From Warburgia ugandensis (lineage: Eukaryota; Streptophyta; Magnoliopsida; Canellales; Canellaceae): a DNA stretch of 64,000 bases. The stretch's first letter is position 1. Every line of letters starts with the position of its first letter. A model generated the notes under the pieces. That model was not told the DNA's origin and made no database searches. It saw nothing but the letters and a program-made list of their open reading frames with translations. This document shows, piece by piece, positions 35,308 to 44,885 of this stretch. Made by a program: the position numbers and the translations under genes. Where the stretch lies: NCBI GenBank assembly GCA_035236585.1, contig CP141139.1:22522990-22586989 (forward strand). Direction: 5' to 3'.

Positions 35308-37107
35308 TTTACTGCTTTTTATGTTAGAATGAATGCCTACTTAGAATCATTTCTACATGGAAATACATAGAAATAAGAAAATATGCTTGGCATATGCTAA
35401 AAGAAAACATGCTGGAACATATGACCCTAGACGGAGCTCCTCCTACTATATAGAGTCAGAAAAACCCATTGGATGGTTGTAACCAAGATGATTGTAATAT
35501 CAAGGAAATGATACTCAATATGCTTTTTGTTAGGAGGTTCTCTCCTATTATAAGAGTAAGGAGAATCCCTAACCAATCTAAGGAAGATCTTGGGATATGG
35601 AAGAAGCAAGGCTCCTCTCATTCCACTCTCATCTAGAGGAAATTCCTACTTTACTAAGAAATTATACTAGAAAATAGGAAATCTATTCTAAAAAGTAGGA
35701 AAGAATTAAATGCCTATCCTATATGCAAAGTGATTCTAAATGTAAGAAAACAAGAAATTAAATAGGAAAAATGAAATGGAAATATACCTAACCAGTAGAA
35801 TAAGAAGACTCAAGTACCAAAAACACAAAGAAACCCAGTTCCTAAGAAAGAAGACTCCAATTTGGGAAACTTAAATGGAAACTCCTCTCAGGGTAATGTG
35901 AAAATATATCTCACTTGTTTACCCACTAATAGGGTTTTCCCAGTTTACTGTAGGATATGAAAACCTAGAAAGAAATTTCAACAGTGAAGCAACCTTCTCA
36001 TGGGCATAGCCTTGCTTTCCTCTTGCTCTTTGATGACACCCCTTTGTATAAGCTTCCAAGGGATATCTTCATCCAATTAGCTTGTAGCATCTATATTCTT
36101 TTTACTAGCTGGCTAGGTCATGCAATTGCTTGAAATTTAGTTTTGTCTTTGATCATATTGCATGATCATGATTATGCGTTGCATAGACATTTTGTCTTCT
36201 TCTAGAGGGAATTGTGCACTTTCATGTCTACTTTTGAGATCATGTGGGTATGGCATGAATTGTTCTAGAAGGAACCCTTGACCATGGGGCGTGTTTGCTA
36301 GGTTTGGGTCATGGAGTCACATGATATTGTGTCATGCGACCACATGAACTTTTTCTCTGTGCTTAATATTCTTCATGCTCTTGATATTGCAATTTCATGT
36401 GGACTTTTGGTTTGAACCATTATCAAAGTAGAGTCAAAATATGGTGTCTCCATACTAATAAACGTGTTTCCAAAGCAAAGTGCAAGGAGCATGGTTCAAT
36501 TTATAGATGCAAAGCAAGACTTGTGGGTTGCAACTTTTCACAACACTGTGGTGATAATGACCCATGCAACTAAGATAACCAAACAAAGGACAGGATCAAT
36601 CCAAATGCAAGGTTACTTAAAATAAGTGTGGTACTTCAAGTTAGCACAAAGGGGAGGGTCTTGAGAAATTGTCCTAACTTGATTTTATTTATTTGATGAA
36701 TTTTTTCTTGTACATGAGTATTTAATTCATTCGTTATAAATGTGTATTTTGGTCACTTGTCATAATAGGGAATTCTTGTGATTTGTTAGAAGTTCTTTGA
36801 GAAAGAGCAAAGCTAAAAAAGTTAAGAGAAGATTTATATATACACTTTTTTGTAACTTATGGTATAGAAAAATGTAATGTAATATAATGCAAATGGTTTC
36901 TAAAGTTTTCCTAGAGGGTCTATATATTTCTGGAGGGTCTTCTCCACACAAGACTAGGAGTGAAAAGAGGGTTGAACTTCCCTATAGTGAGTGAATCAAA
37001 GTTCTTCTTTTGTGACCTTTCTACATCTCTGAAGTTCTTCTTCTTACTTTCTTTTGAGTTTGAGCCTTTGGGTCTTTGTGATCTTAGGCATGTATTTATT
37101 TATTTAT
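35308..37107. other. Intergenic region with Ty1/copia traces
   Basis: From 35322 (TGTTAGAATGAATGCC) to about 35983 (TTTCAACA) the sequence resembles a copia LTR in its ends and promoter-like TATATAG, but the flanks (TTTTA versus GTGAA) do not match, so this is only a possibility. The remainder has a copia reverse-transcriptase scrap at 36463-36546 and no other coding trace. 36830-36960 has TATATATA and Met-poor frames only. Confidence 0.4.
36463..36546 (+). pseudogene. Ty1/copia reverse-transcriptase fragment
   Basis: One frame reads KCKEHGSIYRCKARLV, then GCNFSQ. Copia reverse transcriptases have a K(Y)KxDGSIERYKARLVAxGFxQ block near their N-terminus, so spacing and most residues fit. The conserved Ala after LV is Gly, and the frame ends soon after. 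No other copia domain could be found around it, so it is a small relic. Confidence 0.6.
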
Positions 37108-37215
37108 TTTTGTACAAGTAAAGAATTACAAAGGAAATCACTCACGCACACTCCTAAATTTAGTGCCCAGCCAAAGGAGAAAGTGGCAACTCATACTTGA
37201 GAGTAAGCATATTTT
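37108..37215 (+). repeat. Dispersed repeat copy 1, left of the EF-hand gene
   Basis: TAAAGAATTACAAAGGAAATCAC ... ACTCCTAA ... AGCCAAAGGAGAAAGTGGCAACTCA matches 42220-42310 in the same orientation over ~100 bp at roughly 75-80 per cent by eye. Family unknown. Confidence 0.75.
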
Positions 37216-38563
37216 AGAAAAAAATATAGAGTTGTTTGCAACCAACTGTGCTAGACATTTGTTAGCTTGTAGTTACGGTGTCTATAACGACACTTCAAAA
37301 GTGTGATTCACTAAGAATTTTCTAGAGGCAAATTAAAATTTTTGCTAAATATTATTTCGTTAGACTTCAATGCTAGGCTTTTTCTTCCTACCAAGCTTTT
37401 TTTTTCCATATAGGTCCTGTCAAATAAAGAAACTATTAGTATGTAATATTCTAATTCTTCCATTCTTATAGGTAGAGTTGAACCAATACATGATGCCTTT
37501 GGTAATGAAACTAGGTCTCTGGATGGGAAGTGGGACAATGTATTCTTCAGCGAGATCAAGCCATTGATGGTCATTTTCGTAACACGTGAAAGATAGTATG
37601 AAAAGGTTCTTCCTAAGCATTGTTGTCAATTCTGTTCTTTTTCAGGGAAAATTTTCTAAACATTCCATTTCAATATGGAAAACAAAATTGAACCTTAACA
37701 CAGTGAAAATTCCAGTCCATTCCACCCGTTTCGGTCCATTTTGGCATATTTTGGTCGTCTTGGTCCAGAATTCTAATACATTCATGTCTGTTTTTATTTT
37801 TATTTAAAAAAAATCCTAGAACAATGACCATAATTTGTTTCGAGATTAAAAAATACCGGATCATTCCGTTCCAATAGCCAAAATGGAAAGGCCGCCAGAA
37901 TGGAATTAACAACTATGAACGTGAGAGCTGGTGGATCTAGGATCCTCTCATTGCAATTCCAACCTGAATTAGAAATTGTTGGAAGGCGATTCTACCAAAT
38001 AATGCAGACAATGTCCTTGACTTTGGCTGGACTTTACCTCACCAAATCATCTTCAACTCTACCGTGGGCAACTAATTTATAATTGATTTACAAAAACTAT
38101 ACAGTATCATGTGGAAACCATGGTCCCAATATTGTATTTTAAGTCATATCCCAGAAATGTCCACCACGAGAGAAAAGAACACTATAATGGTCAAACTTTT
38201 GTTATTATTTCTGATTTTTTCTCATCCATCCATTTTAAGCACAGCGATGATTATGATCATTTAATGGTGAAATTATTTTGGGCATGGACTATCTAAGATG
38301 GCTTGAAGATGAAAGATTTTGGATCACGGTAGATGCCACGTTGAAGCTCTTAAGTCTTTATCATGAGAAATTCAAGACCCTCAACTCGGACACTGAAAGC
38401 ATGGGATCCCATCGCTGCATTATTAAAGTCCCCAATGGTTCAAGAATGGAACTAGAAAAATTAAATTTTTGAATGGCAAAGTTTCAAGTACCGCTCTTTC
38501 ATAAATGGACCACAACGGATAGAGGTTTCACATAATGCCCCTGTATGACCATTATTAAAGTGA
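37216..38563. other. Region without a supported gene
   Basis: Two overlapping opposite frames around 37430-37620 look somewhat protein-like. The plus-strand frame follows a TTCTTATAGG acceptor-like site (37466-37475) and has no stop for about 38 codons; the minus-strand frame 37420-37629 reads WLDLAEEYIVPLPIQRP. Neither is recognised and only one can be real. The frame 38278-38472 is short and unrecognised. No repeat copy elsewhere in the window was found. Confidence 0.35.
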
Positions 38564-38970
38564 GAATGCTAGGCCAAAGGCAATAAATGGACCAAAGTCA
38601 GAAGCGCTAAACATTTGGCACTAAGGAGACCAACCTTTAAATGATCTAACCTATTCATCTCATTAACATAGATGATAAGTAATGAAAAAATTATGATGAT
38701 TGGATGATTCTAGCATCATATAAATGATGTTTTTTGGAGTTGAACTTATATTGTTATTATACAAAATTTCTAACCATCCATTTCAAGTGATAGAGAATGC
38801 ACTTTTTGAGGTCCTAGAAGCATCCAATCCTCATGCTATTTGAACTACCTATCATCATCCCAGCCCAGAGCAATAAGATAAATGGTCAGATCGTTCATAC
38901 GTGGGTCTCTTTAGTGCCAAATGTTGGGCACTTCTAGCTAAGCTTCATATAGGGCCTTGGCTTGGCATTC
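38564..38970. mobile_element. MITE-like element with long imperfect terminal inverted repeats
   Basis: The left end (GAATGCTAGGCCAAAGG ... AACATTTGGCACTAAGGAGACC) pairs with the right end (GGTCTCTTTAGTGCCAAATGTT ... CCTTGGCTTGGCATTC) for roughly 100 bp, including the strongly matching core CATTTGGCACTAA. The length is ~407 bp and there are no frames. Long TIRs suggest a Mutator-like or hAT-like MITE. I could not define a convincing TSD, so superfamily stays open. Confidence 0.7.
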
Positions 38971-41229
38971 ATCTACTAAGATATGTAGGAGTTCTTGTTA
39001 TAAATAGAAACTAGCCACGAATAAGTGCACATATACGCGAGAGATTAGGAAAATATATATTTAACGGCAATTTTCATGTTAGTGGCAGTAAAAGAAAAAT
39101 ATATTTTACTCTTAGTAGTGGCAATTTTGCACAACTAAAAGCCCCTTTTTGTCTCCAAATACCCTTCCTCCTATTCTCAAAATGTTCTGTCTATTTTCAA
39201 AATGCTCTCCCACCTATTCCTTCAATAAATTTCTACGTATTTCTTCTTTGTAATGTATAAAACATTTAGTATATTATACTACTAAGCATACTATATATCT
39301 ATACTATATATAAAGCAAACACCTTGTTAATCCAGTCCGTATAAGAGATGTTTGCTTATATATAGTATAGATATATACATGGGCATCCTTAGTTTTTGTT
39401 CCTCATTTCAAAGGGCACCCTACCACTAGTTGAAAAATATGAGTGGGAAAAGATCAAACTGGGCCCACTCTTTCAAAGATGTACCATTAATTGGTTAAGC
39501 TATACGATGGATGAGTCATAAATAAAAGTTCTCTGCTGTTAGACCTTTATAAGCCTTTGATTTGTTCAAGAGGTCGCAAATCAGAGGCTTAGAATTGTCA
39601 GATGGTTACGAATTTCTGTGCGAGAATGGATCATCCATAGTAAGGCCTAGCGGATAGATTGTATGAAGCAAGAAAACTTTGGGGTCAGCTGTACTTTTAC
39701 TGGTATTCAGGTCCCGTTTTCCACCTCACCCGGAGGTACAAGATTACTTCGGTGACTAAAAGTACAAGTTGAGCCTAGATTTTCAATGATTCAAAATCCA
39801 AATATTATTTCTCTAGTAGATGACTCTATAGCCTTGAGCAATCGAAATGAAGTGTTGGATCCAAAGCCTAGAAGATGGATGGTTTAGATTCCCCTAACAG
39901 TACGCCTCACATATGCATTTAGCCTCTAGTGTAAGCTCGTACTTCTTTCTCGCCCCATCGGCATAAGAAAGTCCAACTTAGATTCCGCTAACTTTGTTAT
40001 TGTGCCTAAGTGATTGAATCTATGGCATATCCATCGAATAATAGCTGCATACGTGCATGATCACCAATTGGACATGACTGACTCTGATTGCCTGATAATA
40101 GTTAATAGAACGTGGAGTCGTGAGGCCCACCAAAACAAGTATTATTTGACGAGTGAATCTCCGACATGATCGTGGTTTAGTTGGGAAATAGCGAACAAAG
40201 ATAAAGTGCATACACTCAGTAAAAACATCAATTAGAATTCTTCTCTGATCATGTAAAAAATATCAAAAATAAAAAATAAAAAATAAATGAAGCACCAATG
40301 GAGAGAATTCCAATAAAAACATAAAAGTGTTTGAGTCTAACCCAGCCCCTTACGACGGGCACGGTTAGGAAACAGTGTCTTAAATTATCTGAATTGATTA
40401 GTTTTTTTCTTGCTCTAATTTTCTTGAGTAATTTATCTTTGGACAAATGCTTACATTTGCTATTTAGCCTCCACTTCAGTTGACCCGGTCCTAATATCTG
40501 ATTTCCCTGATTATGGAGAGCAAATATCATGCTGGTCCAATGGTTTTAGCATGTCAGATGTGCTTTTGGTCATTGAATGTGAGACCATTGGTTTTATATA
40601 GTGTCTAGCCGTCGGTATCTGATGATCGAAAGTGCTCTAATAAGGATCACTGCTAGAATTCAGATCAACCGACCGGATCAACCAAAGGTGGAGCCCATGA
40701 CGTAAAGTAGGGTATCTCTAGTAAACTTGCCTTGAGGTCGAGCCTCACTGGATAATTCCTCAACTTTGAGATATACATGGACTTGTATAACTGTGAGAGC
40801 TCTCTCATTCCTCTCATGCAATTAATTTTTAGGTCAGGAATCACTCTCTTTCATTCAGGAACCAGTGACCCATGCCAGCAAACTGCTTACTCTTGTCACT
40901 GTCTCTTTAACTTTGGCATTTTAACTCCATGAGAAATGCACCGTAGAGGGTGACAATGAGGTGTAGTGATCGTGTGGTGCCCCACTTTGAAATGATGAAC
41001 TCCACATTATGTTGATTGAGTTCAGATACCTCGTAGACAAAAAATTACAGTGATTGGACCATTCTAGCATCCAAAATATTTTACCTTTCATCGCTAGAAA
41101 TGGATGCGCAGAAGCTGTATATGTACAATGCTGTGCAGATTCAACAGTCATCGGGACGCTACAATTTTCCAGTCATCATACTTTCTGAGCTAAAACAGGG
41201 CGGATCAACAAAAAGGCGGAGCGCATATA
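38971..41229. other. Upstream intergenic region of the EF-hand gene
   Basis: No supported gene. The minus-strand frame 40249-40530 (93 codons, hydrophobic C-terminus) is unrecognised. Block 41028-41084 (ACAAAAAATTACAGTGATTGGACCATTCTAGCAT) resembles 38673-38720 inside the MITE, so a second decayed copy of that family may lie in the promoter region. A foldback lies at 39292-39377. Confidence 0.4.
39292..39377. repeat. Foldback: 32-bp near-perfect inverted repeat
   Basis: The left arm 39292-39324 reads TATATATCTATACTATATA then TAAAGCAAACACCT. The right arm 39346-39377 is its reverse complement apart from one missing A and one C/T change. The spacer is 21 bases. Each arm contains TCTATACTATATATAA(A)GC, which resembles the TC..CTA..AAA 5' termini of plant Helitrons, here in convergent orientation. 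It could instead be a tiny MITE or hairpin RNA precursor. Confidence 0.75.
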
Positions 41230-41454
41230 TGTGTGTGTGTGTGTGTGGTTTGGAATTCAAGTTTGTGAGATGTTTTTTGTTAGTTGGAACAGCAGGGCAC
41301 CTCCCAACTAAAACCACCAACCTCTCTACCTAAGCAAAATTTCAGCATAAATAAGTATCTAACATCTTCAACAAACATCTCTTCGTTGTTGTTCTCTCTT
41401 GTTCTTATTCTTCTTCACTTCATCTGAAGCTTGGATTAAGGGAGGAGAGATATA
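41230..41454 (+). promoter_or_regulatory. Proximal promoter and 5' leader of the EF-hand gene
   Basis: A (TG)9 tract at 41230-41247 is followed by a TATA-like CATAAATAAGTA at ~41346 and a pyrimidine-rich leader (TCTTCGTTGTTGTTCTCTC .. CTTCTTCACTTC), as often seen at plant transcription starts. Distance from TATA-like box to ATG is about 100 bases. The ATG is preceded by GGAGAGATATA, and no upstream ATG lies in the last 70 bases. Start of transcription is inferred. Confidence 0.45.
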
Positions 41455-41868
41455 ATGAGTGTTGAAGTGTTGGATAGTGCAACTATCCGTAACTTCATCG
41501 AAGATGAGCGGGCTTTCAACAGCTTTGTTGATGATCGATTTGCTCGCCTTGACGCAGACGTGGACGGGCTTCTTTCCTATGTCGATATGTTGAAGGGGCT
41601 AAGGAATTTTGGCTTCATGGGGCCCCATTGTAATATGGATGCCGTGGAGCCTAGTCAGGACGAGCTCAGAATCGCTTACCAATCTCTCTTGCTCCAATTT
41701 GATCGTGACCAAAATGGTACAATTAAGCTTGAGGAGTTTAGGGAGGAGATTAAAAAGATGATGCTTGCTATAGCAAACGGTCTGGGCTCTTTGCCTGTAC
41801 AGATGGTCCTGGAAGAAGATAGTTTCCTGAAAAAAGCCGTTGATCGAGAGAGACGACCAGTTTCCTGA
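41455..41868 (+). CDS. EF-hand calcium-binding protein, single exon, C-terminus altered
   Basis: The only convincing host gene in the window. The 137-residue product has two EF-hands. The first loop is residues 33-44, DADVDGLLSYVD, with acids at 1, 3, 5, Gly at 6 and Asp at 12. The second is residues 83-94, DRDQNGTIKLEE, with Asp 1, 3, Asn 5, Gly 6 and Glu 12. Both look able to bind calcium. The start MSVEVLD and the tail MMLAIANGLGSLPVQMVLEEDSF resemble a small plant family of uncharacterised EF-hand proteins (Arabidopsis At1g54530 type, from memory). No signal peptide or membrane segment is seen, so a cytosolic or nuclear calcium sensor is likely. Codon use is GC-richer than the surroundings. 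Past residue 130 the sequence changes to RERRPVS because of a 38-bp partial duplication that shifts the frame. No intron is needed. Confidence 0.88.
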   Translation: MSVEVLDSATIRNFIEDERAFNSFVDDRFARLDADVDGLLSYVDMLKGLRNFGFMGPHCNMDAVEPSQDELRIAYQSLLLQFDRDQNGTIKLEEFREEIKKMMLAIANGLGSLPVQMVLEEDSFLKKAVDRERRPVS

Positions 41869-41882
41869 AAAAGGCCGTAGAT
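41821..41882 (+). repeat. 38-bp offset partial duplication in the EF-hand gene C-terminus
   Basis: The 24-base block AGTTTCCTGAAAAA(A/G)GCCGT(T/A)GAT occurs at 41821-41844 and 41859-41882, separated by 14 bases (CGAGAGAGACGACC). The offset of 38 is not a multiple of three, so the second copy is out of frame. The used frame meets its stop at 41866-41868, inside that copy. In its own frame the second copy reads SFLKKAVDLESANLAA and stops at 41907-41909. Confidence 0.93.
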
Positions 41883-42214
41883 CTCGAGTCTGCCAATCTT
41901 GCTGCCTGAATTTTACCATCATCATCTTCTTTGCCTTGCTAGTGAACTAATGATCTATACTTGCATTCTTGGATAGTCTAATCTTTTATTTTATGCAAAT
42001 ATAAGAGCTCTTTGGATAGGGATGATTGCTTCAGCTTGATGGCTTTATGTGCCATATTGCAACCTCGGTTAAAGCATGAAATCCTGTCTAGTATATATGT
42101 CAATGGAAGTTGTTGAAATTAACAAGTTGTGGAAGTTGTTGAAATTAACAAGTTGTGGAAGTTAAAGAGAAAAATTGTACTTGCTTTTTACTTTTTCATT
42201 TGAATGGTGTTTAC
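41869..42214 (+). other. 3' flank / probable 3' UTR of the EF-hand gene
   Basis: Contains the out-of-frame former C-terminus (to 41909) and T-rich sequence. At 42104-42129 and 42130-42155 there is a 26-bp tandem duplication (TGGAAGTTGTTGAAATTAAC..), with a partial third copy. No canonical AATAAA was found; a diffuse plant signal is likely. Confidence 0.5.
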
Positions 42215-42310
42215 AAGGTAAGAATTACAAGGCAAATCACACACTCTCCTAAGTCAGGTCCATAGCCAAAGAGAAAACGGCAACTCAAACATGCAACCAA
42301 GCACATTTCA
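42215..42310 (+). repeat. Dispersed repeat copy 2, right of the EF-hand gene
   Basis: TAAGAATTACAAGGCAAATCACACACTCTCCTAA ... AGCCAAAGAGAAAACGGCAACTCAAAC matches 37118-37215 in the same orientation. The two copies bracket ~5 kb that includes the gene, the MITE and the foldback. Confidence 0.75.
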
Positions 42311-42724
42311 AGGGAGATGCCTAGACCAACTGGAGTGTTATCAATAAGAAATGTGGTAAAATGTAACTTTGTGTTTGAGGTGGGCTTCTTTAGATGCTGG
42401 TGTTAGATCTCCATCAGCGTAAAGGTTGAAATGGGCCCATGTGTTTACAATAGTTATTTTGTTGCAATCTAAAGTCCGAACGAAACTGAGCCCACAAGGT
42501 GAACTGAACTTATACATAACAAGGCTTGGCTCTGTTTCTAGAAATTGCTCCAGGCCAAATATCTGGGCCTTGAAATGGTAACATGGCCAAATACGCTTTG
42601 TTTATGGGTGTTTGCTATTTCCACAAATGTGTTTGTTATTACGAAGAATCCATTAATCTTTTAGAGCTTTCTTTTTAACTTTTTATACAAGAGATCAGCT
42701 AAGAGTATATACTCACACCACTTT

Positions 42725-42954
42725 CACTATTACATTGGAGGATTTTTAAGGTGGTTAAAAATGTATATCTAAGATAGTTCGAAAATTGCCTTGTATCTAG
42801 CCATCTTAGAAATTGGTAGAAAATAAGATGGTTATATAAACCGTCTTAAAGAAAAAAGGTTGGTTCCCAAAACTATCTTAATACATATAAAACTTCAAGA
42901 TAGTTTTACGGAACTATGTTAAAAGTCTCTAATTTTAAGATGGTTTTAGAAAAT
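42725..42954 (+). mobile_element. CACTA left terminus with subterminal repeats
   Basis: Starts CACTATTACATTGGAGG at 42725, then carries repeated TAAGATGGTT / AACCATCTTA-type words at 42769, 42803, 42831, 42848, 42878, 42898 and 42937. The flanking triplet is TTT. A family 1 LTR interrupts it at 42955. The TNP2-like pieces at 44886-46112 are in the matching orientation and are probably the interior of this element. Confidence 0.7.
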
Positions 42955-44437
42955 TGATAAGTGTTCAATTTTGTATAAAAAGTACCCAATTAGTATTCCA
43001 TGAGTTATAAATTATAGGCATCATTCTAGGATTTTTTAAAAATTTCATAGTATATACATTTTTTACCTAATAATTCAAAAGTTATATTTGGTAAGTTCAG
43101 GAGCTAATCCAAAGTAAGTATGCTAATAATTATAATTTTTTAGGATTTAATTAGAGTTTTTACTCTTTTGTAGGAAGTGAGAAGATGATCAAATGACCTG
43201 TTATGCTTTGTAGAGTTTTTTGGGAACTCCTAAATTGGTTTCCACTCAAATCATCTCAAAATCCTAACTAATTCCCCATCTTTCCTAACTTTTTATTTCT
43301 CTTTCCTAACCACCAAACACCACACAATTAGAAGGGAAGGAGCTCCATGCCACCTTCCTAGAAAGGTGATGCCTCCTCCTTCTAAATATACCATGCCATG
43401 TCATCACTTACTAATTCTCTCTCCACATAACTTTCCACGTAAATCCTATATCTAATTTCAACTTTCTTTCCTAGAACAAGATCTCATCAAATTGGAAACC
43501 CAAACTATATAAATATCCCAAGGGTTTCCATGAGAAATTTTACTAGGGTGTTTTATTCAAAATCCTCGAAAGAGAACTACATCTTAGAGATCTTTGGAGC
43601 TTTGGACTTTGATTTTCTTTTGGGCCCCTTTCTCTTGGATTCCTCAAGTATTTTCTTTTACTTTTGCTTTAATTCTAGGTTATTACATTGTTTTCATTGC
43701 TGGCTGTCATTGTTAGGTTGTTCTTGTTTTATTTCTTTAATTCTATACACATAGAACTAGCTTTTTTTTCTCTTGATCTCTACTTCAATATCTCTAGTTT
43801 TTCTAGCTCATTCTTTCAAGATCTAAGTTACTTCTTATCTAGTAGTGACAGATAAGAGAAAAGTACCTTTAATTTATTACTTTCCTTCCTTGATTTCCAC
43901 ATTTTTCACTTGATTGTTGGAGCTAGTTTTAGGAAAAATTTTCCTTAACTAGTTCCCATATTTCAAGGCCTCTTTCTCTTGATTCTTTTTTGGTTTCACT
44001 TCCATGTTATCTAATTTTAGTTTAAGGTCATTAGAGTGAGTTAAATCTTTTATTTGAATCACGTTTTAGCTATAAGAAGTGTGCACAATTTTCATATTTT
44101 GTATACATGTTCATGCACACTCAACTTCATATTTTGCCATTCAATTAATAAATTTGTTTAAAGATCATTGTTGCTGCTTGATTCTAGTAGTGAAATGCTT
44201 TAATTCTTGAGTGTTATATAGCATAAAAAGTTCTTGTTAAGTTGCTTTCCATGCCTTGTTAGATTTCAATTTCTTTAGTACTTAATTCTTGAGTGTTATC
44301 TAGCTTTTGATTCATGAAGTTTACCCATTTTCTAACCCATGAACCATGCACACAATTTTATGGGTCATGTGCATGGTACTTGAGTGACTTGCACTTAACT
44401 TTTTCTTAGTTTATGTTTGACTTTAGTTTAGCATTAG
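42955..44437 (+). mobile_element. Family 1 LTR, plus orientation, 3' truncated, inserted in the CACTA element
   Basis: Begins TGATAAGTGTTCAATTTTG. Bases 42955-43150 match the reverse complement of 13460-13653, the start of element B's 3' LTR. The CCACCTTCCTAGAAAGGTG block (43352) matches the GC-rich block at 12905. It stops at 44437, where a family 2 LTR end begins, so the LTR tail and any interior are lost. Confidence 0.75.
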
Positions 44438-44880
44438 TTAGTGTGATAACCCGAGTTTCTATAACATTTTTAATATGCAAAAGACATTTATATAAAGAGA
44501 TCAATCTCTACTGAAAATAATTTTTTGAAAACCAAATGACAGTGGAAGAATCTTTTTCTTTTAAATTCATTCTTAAAAACCACGAGTCTTATTTTTCTTT
44601 GCTCAAAAAGGATCATTGGTCAAATGAGTGCTACATTTTTGCTAAAAATTTGACAGAGTTTCCTCTATTTTTTGGGCATAAGACATTTAATGCATGTCAC
44701 TTGATAAACATTCTTTTAAATTTCAAAACAAGATTAGAGACTCCGTCTCCTTTTCAAAAACATCTAGCATGCAACATTCCCAAACTTATCAGACACAGTC
44801 CAATTGCAATTTAAATCATATATAATATCAAAATATTACCTATTGTCAACATAATTTTAGTTTCTCAATGAAACTCTAGA
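44438..44880 (-). mobile_element. Family 2 LTR 3'-end fragment (F-like)
   Basis: Starts TGTGATAACCCGAG, the reverse complement of the family 2 LTR end. 44640-44700 (TTTGACAGAGTTTCCTCTATTTTTTG .. CATTTAATGCATG) matches 8870-8920 in the F 5' LTR. About 440 bp remain. The 92-codon frame inside it is not a gene. Confidence 0.7.
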
Positions 44881-44885
44881 TTACC

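Noticed and set aside
35322..35983. Candidate copia solo LTR (TGTTAG ... TTTCAACA)
   Set aside because: Flanking pentamers differ (TTTTA, GTGAA) and no second copy exists in the window, so it is mentioned only as a possibility.
37420..37629. Possible F-box-associated-like exon on the minus strand, versus an exon with an acceptor site on the plus strand
   Set aside because: Both strands are open over the same stretch, no conserved neighbouring exon was found, and resemblance was too vague to call either.
39098..39150. TAGTAGTGGCAATTTT as a further CACTA terminus
   Set aside because: Only a short match; no cluster of subterminal repeats beside it and no partner end.
40249..40530. 93-codon minus-strand frame with basic N-terminus and hydrophobic C-terminus
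   Set aside because: No recognisable family. The hydrophobic end is produced by an A/T run near 40260.
42722..42724. Pairing of the CACTA ends at 35307 and 42725 as one element because both adjoin TTT
   Set aside because: Their orientations point away from each other (one element lies left of 35307, the other right of 42725) and their subterminal words differ.
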